In this document: piece by piece, positions 56,506 through 64,000 of the stretch
Numbering within the stretch: position 1 is the first letter of the stretch
Layout: each line of letters begins with the position of its first letter
Assembly: GCF_000182645.1 (NCBI RefSeq)
Contig: NZ_ACQA01000001.1
Coordinates: 1,054,001 to 1,118,000 of the forward strand
Origin: Brucella intermedia LMG 3301
GTDB lineage: Bacteria > Pseudomonadota > Alphaproteobacteria > Rhizobiales > Rhizobiaceae
Direction of reading: 5' to 3'
DNA: 64,000 nt
Program-made: the position numbers and the translations under genes
Notes under the pieces: generated by a model
Databases searched by the model: none
What the model was told of the DNA's origin: nothing
What the model saw: only the letters and a program-made list of their open reading frames with translations

Positions 56506-57555
56506 ATGCATGGCGAATATAAAGTCCACGGTGGAAAACTTGTCGTTGTCGATCTGGATGTCCGCGACGGACGCCTGAGCGATGTGCAGGTTGCGGGAGA
56601 TTTCTTCCTTGAGCCGGACGAGGCACTGCAGGAAATCTGCAATGCCCTCGAGGGCCTTTCAGTCGATGCATCGTCGGAGCAGATCGCAGACGCGGTGAGG
56701 GCGGGCCTCCGCCCGGATGCCATGATGCTGGGTTTCAGCCCCGAAGCGGTGGCGATTGCCGTCAGGCGAGCACTGGGCGTTGCGCGCACATGGCGGGATT
56801 TCGAGTGGCAGATCGTTGAAATGCCTGCGGTTTCGCCCGCCATGCATCTCGCATTGGATGAAGTCCTGGCACAGGAAGTCGCCGCGGGGCGTCGCGCGCC
56901 TACACTCCGCTTCTGGGAATGGGAGCGCCCCGCCATCATCATCGGCGCGTTCCAGTCGCTGCGCAACGAAGTCGATATGGAGGCAACACGCGAATTCGGC
57001 GTCGAGACCGTCCGCCGCGTGACCGGCGGCGGGGCCATGTTCGTGGAACCTGGCAGCACCATCACCTATTCGCTTTATGCGCCGGGCGAACTCGTTCGCG
57101 ATATGAGCTTTGCTGATTCCTATGCATTTCTGGACGATTGGGTGCTGAAAGCGCTCAATTCGCTTGGCATCGACGCTTTCTACAAGCCACTCAACGATAT
57201 TTCGAGTTCCAAAGGCAAGATCGGCGGCGCGGCGCAGAAGCGCTTTTCCAAGGGAACGGTCCTTCACCATGTAACCATGGCCTACGACATGGACGCCGAG
57301 AAAATGGTGAAGGTGCTGCGCATCGGGCGTGAGAAGCTGAGCGACAAGGGCACCGCAAGTGCCGTCAAGCGCGTCGATCCGGTTCGCAGCCAGACGGGCC
57401 TGCCGCGCGAGGAAGTCATCAAGCGCATGAAGGAAACCTTCGTGTCGCTCAATGGCGGCGTCAGCAGCACGATAACGCCGGAGGAATACGCGGCTGCGGA
57501 AAAGCTCGCGGTCGAGAAATTCTCGACCGAGCAGTGGCTGCACAACATTCCCTGA
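56506..57555 (+). CDS. Lipoate-protein ligase with N-terminal accessory domain
   Basis: 349 aa. Residues 1-75 form an LplA accessory-type domain (GGKLVVVDLDV, VAGDFFLEPDEAL), followed by a BPL/LplA/LipB catalytic domain with RRVTGGGAMFVE and the lysine in SSKGKIGGAAQ. It would attach lipoate or octanoate to E2 or GcvH domains. In E. coli LplA the accessory domain is at the C-terminus, so the order here is permuted. The usual H after GGGA(V/M)(F/Y) is V. ATG 56506 is set by GGAGG 8 nt upstream; longer starts exist. Confidence 0.82.
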   Translation: MHGEYKVHGGKLVVVDLDVRDGRLSDVQVAGDFFLEPDEALQEICNALEGLSVDASSEQIADAVRAGLRPDAMMLGFSPEAVAIAVRRALGVARTWRDFEWQIVEMPAVSPAMHLALDEVLAQEVAAGRRAPTLRFWEWERPAIIIGAFQSLRNEVDMEATREFGVETVRRVTGGGAMFVEPGSTITYSLYAPGELVRDMSFADSYAFLDDWVLKALNSLGIDAFYKPLNDISSSKGKIGGAAQKRFSKGTVLHHVTMAYDMDAEKMVKVLRIGREKLSDKGTASAVKRVDPVRSQTGLPREEVIKRMKETFVSLNGGVSSTITPEEYAAAEKLAVEKFSTEQWLHNIP

Positions 57556-57673
57556 ACATTCTGTCACGCTCACAATCGCGAAGCGGGGTGACTTGCCCGT
57601 GCCGTCATGGCATAGGGAGGCCGCAACGCGACCGCCTTACGTTCCACACCCTCTCACAAAGTTCTTCCGTTTC

Positions 57674-59296
57674 ATGATCCGCATCGACAATATCAGCAAG
57701 TCCAACAGCCATCGAATTCTCTATATCGAGGCATCCGCCGCTTTGAACCGCGGCGAAAAGATCGGCCTTGTCGGTCCCAACGGGGCGGGAAAGACGACAT
57801 TGTTCCGGATGATTACGGGTGACGAACAGCCCGACGAAGGACAGGTTTCCGTCGAAAAAGGCGTGACAGTTGGCTATTTCGACCAGAATGTCGGTGAAAT
57901 GGGCGGACGGTCTGCCGTGGCGGAAGTCATGGAAGGTGCTGGCCCGGTCAGCGTGGTTGCAGCGGAACTCCGCGAGCTTGAAGCTGCGATGGTTGATCCG
58001 GACCGCATGGACGAGATGGATGCGATCATCGAGCGCTACGGTGAAGTGCAGGCGCGTTATGAGGAACTGGACGGCTATGGTCTGGACGGCCGCGCGCGCG
58101 AGGTTCTGGCGGGCCTGAGCTTCACGCAGGAAATGATGGATGGCGATGTCGGCAAGCTTTCCGGCGGCTGGAAAATGCGCGTTGCGCTGGCGCGCATCCT
58201 GCTGATGCGCCCGGACGTGATGCTGCTCGACGAACCGAGCAACCATCTCGATCTCGAAAGCCTCATCTGGCTGGAAGCGTTCCTGAAGAATTACGACGGC
58301 GCGCTGCTGATGACCTCGCACGACCGCGAATTCATGAACCGCATCGTCACCAAGATCATTGAAATCGACGGCGGCTCGCTGACCACCTATTCCGGCGACT
58401 ATGCTTTCTATGAGGGGCAGAGGGCGCTGAACGAAAAGCAGCAGCAAGCCCAGTTCGAGCGTCAGCAGGCGATGCTTGCCAAGGAAATCAAGTTCATCGA
58501 GCGCTTCAAGGCGCGTGCTTCCCATGCATCGCAGGTCCAGAGTCGCGTGAAGAAACTGGAGAAGATCGATCGCGTGGAGCCGCCACGCCGTCGCCAGACC
58601 GTCGCCTTCGATTTCGCTCCGGCGCCGCGTTCGGGTGAGGACGTGGTGAGCCTCAAGGGTGTGCACAAGACCTATGGAAGCCGCACGATCTATGACGGCT
58701 TCGACTTCATGGTTCGCCGCCGCGAACGCTGGTGCATCATGGGCGTCAACGGTGCGGGAAAATCGACGCTGCTGAAACTGGTCGCGGGCGCTGCCGAGCC
58801 GGACAAAGGCAATGTCAATATCGGTGCCAGCGTCAAGCTTGGTTATTTCGCGCAGCATGCGATGGACGTGCTCGACGGGGACGCGACCATACTGGAATGG
58901 CTGGAAGAGCGCTTTCCGAAGGCTGGGCAGGCTCCGCTTCGTGCACTCGCCGGTTGTTTTGGATTTTCCGGCGACGATATCGAAAAGAAATGCCGCGTGC
59001 TTTCAGGTGGTGAAAAGGCCCGCCTGGTCATGGCGGCAATGCTGTTTGATCCGCCGAACTTCCTTGTTCTGGACGAGCCGACCAACCACCTTGATCTCGA
59101 TACCAAGGAAATGCTCATCAAGGCGCTTGCCGCCTATGAGGGTACGATGCTGTTCGTATCGCACGACCGGCATTTTCTCGGTGCCTTGTCGAACCGCGTT
59201 CTGGAACTGACGCCGGACGGCATTCATCAATATGGCGGCGGTTATACGGAATATGTCGAGCGGACGGGGCAGGAGGCCCCGGGCTTGCGTTCGTGA
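57674..59296 (+). CDS. ABC-F family ATPase
   Basis: 540 aa with two nucleotide-binding domains and no membrane part. Walker A GPNGAGKTT and GVNGAGKST, signatures LSGGWKMR and LSGGEKAR, Walker B MLLDEPSNHLD and LVLDEPTNHLD, joined by a charged linker (about residues 250-310). ABC-F proteins act on the ribosome, in translation or antibiotic protection; the subclass is not clear. ATG 57674 (MIRIDNIS) is the natural start. Confidence 0.92.
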   Translation: MIRIDNISKSNSHRILYIEASAALNRGEKIGLVGPNGAGKTTLFRMITGDEQPDEGQVSVEKGVTVGYFDQNVGEMGGRSAVAEVMEGAGPVSVVAAELRELEAAMVDPDRMDEMDAIIERYGEVQARYEELDGYGLDGRAREVLAGLSFTQEMMDGDVGKLSGGWKMRVALARILLMRPDVMLLDEPSNHLDLESLIWLEAFLKNYDGALLMTSHDREFMNRIVTKIIEIDGGSLTTYSGDYAFYEGQRALNEKQQQAQFERQQAMLAKEIKFIERFKARASHASQVQSRVKKLEKIDRVEPPRRRQTVAFDFAPAPRSGEDVVSLKGVHKTYGSRTIYDGFDFMVRRRERWCIMGVNGAGKSTLLKLVAGAAEPDKGNVNIGASVKLGYFAQHAMDVLDGDATILEWLEERFPKAGQAPLRALAGCFGFSGDDIEKKCRVLSGGEKARLVMAAMLFDPPNFLVLDEPTNHLDLDTKEMLIKALAAYEGTMLFVSHDRHFLGALSNRVLELTPDGIHQYGGGYTEYVERTGQEAPGLRS

Positions 59297-59404
59297 TGCA
59301 TGATTTACGACAAGATTTGCGCCGTTTAATCAAAATAAGCCATTGATGCACATGCGCGGTTCGGTTAGAAACGCGCATGCAAAGGCTTCGAGCCTTTCGG
59401 CTAT

Positions 59405-59481
59405 GCACCCGTAGCTCAGCTGGATAGAGTGCTGCCCTCCGAAGGCAGAGGTCACAGGTTCGAATCCTGTCGGGTGCGCCA
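59405..59481 (+). tRNA. tRNA-Arg (anticodon CCG)
   Basis: 77 nt including CCA. Acceptor stem GCACCCG / CGGGTGC, D arm AGCTCAGCTGGATAGAGT, anticodon loop CTCCGAA within CTGCC / GGCAG, T arm GGTTCGAATCC. Confidence 0.97.
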
Positions 59482-59641
59482 TAAAAATCAATAGTTTACA
59501 GGTAGAATTGGCAGCGACTACGGGTCATTTGAATCGGGAAGTTCGGTGCCGATGCTGCTTTGAGCAGATAATCCGGTGAGAATCGGGCGCAAGCCTTGAC
59601 TGTGTTTGCCGGCAAGCGCGCGCCAGATATTCGGACTCTCA

Positions 59642-60451
59642 TCATTCGTCCGCGCGTACCTGCGCGTGTGAAATTAACCCGAATATGAATGTTCCGCCCA
59701 CGACGTTCCCCAACAAGGTGGGGAGGCCGAACTTGAAGAGGCTGTCAAATGGGGAAACTTCTCCAATTATCAGCAGAAACAACACCTCGATCGAGCCAAC
59801 GATGATGTGTGTCAGATCGCCGATCGCAATGAGGTAGGTGACGAGAAATATCAACGCTATGTGACCCTGTTTGGTGCTGTGGAGCATCCAGACCAGCGTC
59901 GCGATAAGCCACCCCGACATAATGCCCTTGCTGAACAACTCATTGCTGGTGTTGGCTATGAGGTGCCTTCCCATGCCGATGAAGGTCTTGGTCACCTCGT
60001 CTGAAAAAATAGGCATCGAGGCCATAACGTAGGCCGCAATGGCGCCTCCGATCAGGTTGCCGAAAAGGACTATTCCCCAGAGCCTGATCATCTTCAGAAA
60101 GTGGGACAAAGTAGGTTCAACCATGAACGGCAGAACCGGAGTGATCGTATTTTCGGTGAATAGTTGCTGATTGGCGATGATGACGATTATGAAACCGACG
60201 GTATAACCTGCGGAACTTATCAGGAAGAACAGGTCCCCATCGGGGAGATAGGTCTCCAGAATGCCGCGAGCGATCATCGAAGTGCTCATGGATATACCGC
60301 CCGCAATGGCAGACCAGAGCAGCGCCATCGCTTCGCGATTTATCTCCTTTTCTCCGTCGCGCCGGATCAGCTCGTGTATTGCCGCCGATTTCGACGGGAG
60401 AACTTCTTTTAGTCCATCCGCAGTCGGTTCTGTCTCTTCCGGATTGGACAT
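59642..60451 (-). CDS. Formate/nitrite transporter family channel
   Basis: 269 aa, six membrane helices, FNT fold. Characteristic pieces are NQQLFTENT, GNLIGGAIAA and LHSTKQGHIA. It lies among the YfdC-like members, whose substrate is not settled, rather than clear FocA or NirC types. Alone on its strand; a small membrane protein gene is divergent upstream. Confidence 0.87.
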   Translation of the reverse strand: MSNPEETEPTADGLKEVLPSKSAAIHELIRRDGEKEINREAMALLWSAIAGGISMSTSMIARGILETYLPDGDLFFLISSAGYTVGFIIVIIANQQLFTENTITPVLPFMVEPTLSHFLKMIRLWGIVLFGNLIGGAIAAYVMASMPIFSDEVTKTFIGMGRHLIANTSNELFSKGIMSGWLIATLVWMLHSTKQGHIALIFLVTYLIAIGDLTHIIVGSIEVLFLLIIGEVSPFDSLFKFGLPTLLGNVVGGTFIFGLISHAQVRADE

Positions 60452-60563
60452 GGCGATCCCCTCACTGTTTCGATTTCGGCAGATAGAGCGTCACAGTTGT
60501 TTGTCGAGAGACGGAACTTGATCGCCGGAGGCTCGTTTCGTCTCTCGTGAACAGGAGAATTGA

Positions 60564-60692
60564 ATGCGAAAGTCCTTATTGTTTTTTATTCTGGCCGTTG
60601 CCGTGATCCTGGGCTTCATTTTCGCAACGCCCTATTACTATGGCGTAAGCCCGCAAAACAGCGGCGAACAAGGCTCGTCTGCCGAGCAGTAG
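60564..60692 (+). CDS. Small membrane-anchored protein (42 aa)
   Basis: Frame ATG 60564 to TAG 60690. One N-terminal hydrophobic helix (LLFFILAVAVILGFIFA) then a polar, glutamine/serine-rich tail. A good AGGAGA site sits 5 nt upstream. No family recognised. Divergent from the FNT channel gene with 112 nt between. Confidence 0.55.
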   Translation: MRKSLLFFILAVAVILGFIFATPYYYGVSPQNSGEQGSSAEQ

Positions 60693-61106
60693 TCCCCAAG
60701 CCCCAAAAGGCCGCAACAGGTCGGCATCTCCTTGCTTCCGCGTTGCTCATAGTACCCACCGAAGGCTCAAGCCCTATCAACGGTGAAATTCAATCGTTTC
60801 TGTTTGGTGAACAGGCGATTGTGTTCGCGACCTTTGGCAGTCACCGCTGTGCAACGAACCGGCAATCGGCAGCAAACCGGCATTGATAAATCCCAGGGAT
60901 AGAAAGCGTTCGACCGTTATAGGGCCGGTGCGCCGCAAGCGAAAAGACAGTGTGCAAGCCGCGCCGAACCATCTAATGATAGCGACGGGGGAGAAATTAT
61001 GACGAGTCGGCAATTTGCATTGCCGGCGTGAATCTTCCCCCTTTGCAAGTGGCCGGACCGGAAGAACAATTCCGGAGCGAGCCGGTACGAAATGGGAGGA
61101 ACTGGA
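60693..61106. other. Intergenic region upstream of the binding-protein paralogue
   Basis: 414 nt with no supportable gene. It contains a hairpin cggcaat-ttgc-attgccg (61008-61025) shortly before the binding protein gene and presumably its promoter. Confidence 0.5.
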
Positions 61107-61913
61107 ATGCGCGTTTTAAAGCGTATCACTGTGGCAGCTTCGATGGTGGGGATCGTGGCCACGACAGGTGGTTTTGCAATTGGCGCAGCAAGCGCCGAAG
61201 AACCGCTGAAACTGATTATCGGAACGGAAGGCGCGTATCCGCCGTTCAACTTCATCAATCCGGATGGCTCTCTTTCCGGCTTCGATGTCGATATCGCACG
61301 GGCGCTTTGCGAGGAGATGAAGGCCGAGTGCACATTCATCACACAGGAATGGGATGGCACTATTCCCGCGCTTCAGGCCGGGAAGTTCGACGCTTATGTT
61401 TCCTCCATGTCGATCACGGAAGAGCGCAAGAAACAGGTCGATTTTTCCGATAAATACTACAACACGCCACCCGGCATTGCCGCGCCGAAGGACACCGACA
61501 TCAAGGGCGTGACCAAGGAAGATCTGGCAGGCAAGACGATCGGCGTTCAGGTGTCCACGACGCATGCGAATTATGCCGAACACGCCTTCACCGAGAGCAC
61601 CATCAAGGCCTATCCGACAGCGGAAGAATATCGCCTCGACATGGCCAATGGCCGTCTGGATGCCGTCAACGATGACAGCGTAACGCTGAGCGAGTGGCTG
61701 AAGACGCCGGATGGCGCCTGCTGCAAGATGGTCGGCACCTATCCGCCCGATGACAACATCCATGGTGTTGGCGTCGGCGTTGCCTTGAAGAAGGGACGCC
61801 CGGAACTGGTCGAAAAGTTCAACAAGGCGATCAAGGCCATCCGTGCCAACGGCAAGTACAAGGAAGTCAACGACAAATACTTTGATTTCGACGCCTACGG
61901 CCCTGAAAAATAA
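61107..61913 (+). CDS. Orphan basic/polar amino acid-binding protein, paralogue of the 40.6-kb gene
   Basis: 268 aa, same length as the protein at 40626-41432, signal peptide ending ASA, same SBP_bac_3 domain. One block of 38 residues (from KYYNTPPGI to QVSTTH) is identical. It has no permease or ATPase next to it, so it probably serves the importer at 38.9-41.4 kb or another one with a different ligand preference. ATG 61107 has GGGAGGA 6 nt upstream. A 13-bp hairpin follows. Confidence 0.9.
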   Translation: MRVLKRITVAASMVGIVATTGGFAIGAASAEEPLKLIIGTEGAYPPFNFINPDGSLSGFDVDIARALCEEMKAECTFITQEWDGTIPALQAGKFDAYVSSMSITEERKKQVDFSDKYYNTPPGIAAPKDTDIKGVTKEDLAGKTIGVQVSTTHANYAEHAFTESTIKAYPTAEEYRLDMANGRLDAVNDDSVTLSEWLKTPDGACCKMVGTYPPDDNIHGVGVGVALKKGRPELVEKFNKAIKAIRANGKYKEVNDKYFDFDAYGPEK

Positions 61914-61939
61914 GTACAAAAGGACGTTGGTCCACCGAT

Positions 61940-61972
61940 AATGGCAATGCCGTCACCGGCGGCATTGCCATT
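61940..61972 (+). terminator. Hairpin after the orphan binding protein gene
   Basis: Perfect 13-bp stem aatggcaatgccg / cggcattgccatt, 7-nt loop, without a T run; may stabilise the message or end transcription. Confidence 0.6.
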
Positions 61973-62090
61973 GACAGGCCATGATGGCGGCAAGACTGTG
62001 CCTCCATATAATCATGAGGCAGTTGTTGGAGTTGAGAATTCTCGTGCCGGCAAGGACAATGCCTGATCTTGCCGTGCACGGGAGTTCCAG

Positions 62091-62261
62091 ATGTATCGAA
62101 TACTGTGCCTGATGGTTTCCGGTTTCGCGCTTGCGCATATGTCTTCATACTATCGGCAGGATATGCCGACCGTATCATATGCTGCAACAAAGGGCTGTAT
62201 CTGTGACAAGAACCGCCAGCCGGTCTCTGCGTGTCTGGATGTTTGCCAGTGGACCAACTGA
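62091..62261 (+). CDS. Small cysteine-rich secreted protein (56 aa)
   Basis: Frame ATG 62091 to TGA 62259. Short hydrophobic signal-like start (MYRILCLMVSGFALA), then a polar part with four cysteines (GCICDKN and ACLDVCQ). GGGA lies about 7 nt upstream. Could be periplasmic. No family recognised. Confidence 0.5.
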   Translation: MYRILCLMVSGFALAHMSSYYRQDMPTVSYAATKGCICDKNRQPVSACLDVCQWTN

Positions 62262-62296
62262 ATTTAATGAGGAATTGAGAACATCCCGGAGAAACA

Positions 62297-62794
62297 ATGC
62301 GACCTGAAAATCTCGTCATTCGCGCAGTGGAAGCTGCGGATGCGGAAGGACTCACCCATTTGCAGAACATGCCGGGATTTCGTTTCGGCACCTTGCGCAC
62401 TCCGTTTCAACGCCTCGAGACGACACGCAAGTGGCTGGAAGCGCTCGGGCCGGAAGCCACGATTCTGGTTGCGACGATCAATGAAGAGATTGTCGGAAAC
62501 GCTGGCTTGCTCCGGCACGCAGGACGGCGTGGTCATAGCGCGGCAATCATCATGGGCATACATGACGACCATGTCGGGAAGGGCATCGGCACGGCATTCA
62601 TGGCCGAACTGATCGACATTGCCGACAACTGGCTCGACCTGAAACGGCTTGAACTCACCGTTTACGTCGACAATGCCCCTGCAATCCGCCTCTATGAAAA
62701 GTTCGGTTTTGTTTCGGAAGGCATACGCCGGAAAGATGCTTTCCGGGCCGGTGAGTTTGTCGACTCGCTCGCAATGGCCAGGCTCAACTTCTGA
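62297..62794 (+). CDS. GNAT family N-acetyltransferase (RimJ/RimL-like)
   Basis: 165 aa GNAT domain: acetyl-CoA loop region DDHVGKGIGTAF, then VYVDNAPAIRLYEKFGF, typical for the fold. Substrate unknown; relatives act on protein N-termini, amino acids or drugs. It is 35 nt after the small cysteine-rich gene. Confidence 0.88.
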   Translation: MRPENLVIRAVEAADAEGLTHLQNMPGFRFGTLRTPFQRLETTRKWLEALGPEATILVATINEEIVGNAGLLRHAGRRGHSAAIIMGIHDDHVGKGIGTAFMAELIDIADNWLDLKRLELTVYVDNAPAIRLYEKFGFVSEGIRRKDAFRAGEFVDSLAMARLNF

Positions 62795-62810
62795 CGCCGT
62801 TCTTTCGCGA

Positions 62811-63395
62811 TTATCGCACCGCTATAACTGCGGCCCAGTCAGTGGAACGTTTATCGTAGGCGCTGCCGGTCCAGCATTCAATTTCGATGCCGGACCATTG
62901 ACCGTTATCGCTCCAATATTCCCGCAATTCTTCCGGCGATAGATAGTTGTAATAGCGGCCAAGCGCGTCGTGGCCTTCAGCCGTGCCGGTCTTGAAGCTG
63001 GCCCACACGATCCCGCCTTTCACCAAGGCACTGTGAACGCGTCTTATGATAGGACCAAGTTCGGTTCTCGGCACATGGGTGAGCGACGCGCAGGCGTAAA
63101 TCCCGTCATATTCCTCGACTGCGGAAAGCTCATCGAACATCATCGTGCGGACGGGCTGTCCCAGCCGTTTTGCAGCGATTGCCGCCAGTTCGGAGGAGCC
63201 ATCCGTCGCATCGAGTTGAAATCCGGCGTTGAGAATGGCACTCGCATCGGTGCCCGAACCTGTTCCCAGTTCCAGGATTCGTCCCGCTGGCTTGCAGCGC
63301 TTCAGAAAGCTAAACAGTTTCGGGTTGGGCGTTTCGCCGTCGGCTGCATAGTCGATCGCATTGGAATTGTAGAAACCCAGCGTGTTGTCCTGCAT
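62811..63395 (-). CDS. SAM-dependent class I methyltransferase
   Basis: 194 aa. SAM motif ILELGTGSGTDASA, acidic residue in DATDGSSEL, and ACASLTHVPRTEL as post-motif region, as in Methyltransf_11/25-type enzymes (some act in quinone or thiol/tellurite detoxification). ATG 63395 (MQDNTLGFYN) fits family N-termini; the frame continues upstream without coding character. Convergent with the GNAT gene. Confidence 0.82.
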   Translation of the reverse strand: MQDNTLGFYNSNAIDYAADGETPNPKLFSFLKRCKPAGRILELGTGSGTDASAILNAGFQLDATDGSSELAAIAAKRLGQPVRTMMFDELSAVEEYDGIYACASLTHVPRTELGPIIRRVHSALVKGGIVWASFKTGTAEGHDALGRYYNYLSPEELREYWSDNGQWSGIEIECWTGSAYDKRSTDWAAVIAVR

Positions 63396-63616
63396 GTCGG
63401 AGAATCCCTCATCCCGGTTTCGAAGAGCCCGGAAATCCCGGAATAGGCGCGCGCTCTTATGCAGCGAAATCGCACCATATTGAAGTCCTGAAAGTGTCGA
63501 TGGGCCGACTTTCCGGGTTCGCTTCGGACATGTCAAAGTCCGATCCAGCAGAGCGCACAGAATAACGTTGCATTTTCGCCACAATGCGTTGCATAGATGC
63601 AACGCTATTGGGTAAC

Positions 63617-64000
63617 ATGGTTAATATGAACACGGCGAATCTGACGGCGAACATGAACGGCGAGGAACAATCATCGCAAAGCGGCGAGGGGCGCAGGCTT
63701 CTGGCCCTGCCGGGCATTATCACGGTCATTTCGGCGCTTGTCACCGCCTCGATTTCCTTTGCCATTTTGATCGGCATTACACCGATCACGCCTGATAGGA
63801 CCGTCACGCTGGCATTGGTCATCATCAATGTCGCGCTGATTCTGTTCCTCATCCTGCTGATCTGCCGCGAAGTTTACCGCATCGTGATGGCCCGGCGGCT
63901 CGGGAAGGCGGCTTCGCGCCTGCATGTCCGTATTGTGGCGCTGTTTTCGCTTATCGCGGCGGTGCCCGCCATCGTGGTTGCCATCGTTGCGTCCGTCACG
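63617..64000 (+). CDS. ntrY: Nitrogen regulation sensor kinase NtrY, N-terminal part only
   Basis: Runs off the window end, so only about 128 residues are seen: a cytoplasmic basic start and membrane segments (ITVISALVTASISFAIL, LALVIINVALILFLILLIC, then IVALFSLIAAVPAIVV). This three-segment pattern and the LICREVYRIVMARR stretch are those of NtrY, a histidine kinase acting with NtrX on nitrogen and redox control. Start ATG 63617 or 63626. The usual ntrB and ntrC neighbours are not upstream. Confidence 0.85.
   Translation, partial: MVNMNTANLTANMNGEEQSSQSGEGRRLLALPGIITVISALVTASISFAILIGITPITPDRTVTLALVIINVALILFLILLICREVYRIVMARRLGKAASRLHVRIVALFSLIAAVPAIVVAIVASVT

Overview
The window reads as chromosome of an alphaproteobacterium of the order Rhizobiales, family Brucellaceae, most likely the Ochrobactrum branch of Brucella rather than a classical Brucella. 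Grounds, by recognition from sequence alone: a BepC/TolC-type outer membrane channel in a pcm-tolC-popZ-valS block, an Omp2-like porin, a PopZ polar organizer, a SUF operon headed by an extra class I cysteine desulfurase, and the usual GC-rich codon use.

Layout. 1-10.9 kb: penicillin-binding protein 1A, prfB (with its programmed +1 frameshift), an M23 envelope peptidase, a DUF455 ferritin-like protein, a one-cysteine PrxQ/Bcp peroxiredoxin, a giant AsmA/YhdP-like protein and a small LprI-like secreted protein. 10.9-13.5 kb: tyrS, an SMR transporter and a frameshifted alpha/beta hydrolase. 13.6-20.4 kb: the iron-sulfur assembly operon (cysteine desulfurase, sufB, sufC, sufD, sufS, sufT), preceded by a perfect inverted repeat that fits the RirA iron-responsive (IRO) consensus. 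20.4-24.5 kb: an accessory patch up to a tRNA-Thr, holding a glycosyltransferase gene split by a complete 1,319-bp IS2-group IS3-family element with a 5-bp target duplication, a HEPN-like orphan and a small secreted orphan. 24.6-35.6 kb: NAD kinase, a DEAD-box helicase, a TfoX-like protein, sufA, small secreted and metal-binding proteins, pcm, bepC/tolC, popZ, valS. 35.9-45.5 kb: a FadL-type channel, a beta-hydroxyacid dehydrogenase, a GST, a complete polar amino acid ABC importer without its ATPase, and molybdenum cofactor genes mobB, mobA, moaA. 45.5-52.6 kb: a MarR/hydrolase pair, a TetR/SDR divergent pair with paired operators, class I fumarase, a YcbB-like L,D-transpeptidase and tRNA-Val. 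52.7-64 kb: acetyltransferases, a porin, a two-module cysteine protein, a lipoate ligase with its accessory domain at the N-terminus, an ABC-F ATPase, tRNA-Arg, a formate/nitrite-family channel, a second copy of the amino acid binding protein, four very small membrane or secreted proteins, a methyltransferase and the start of ntrY.

Three genes (alpha/beta hydrolase, NAD kinase, SDR) are each put out of frame by one extra G in a short G run, all on the plus strand. This pattern looks more like sequencing error than biology and should be checked before calling pseudogenes.

Most of the window is core metabolism and envelope biology. The least explained parts are the accessory patch at 20.4-24.5 kb, the duplicated four-cysteine module protein at 55.5 kb and the small membrane proteins.
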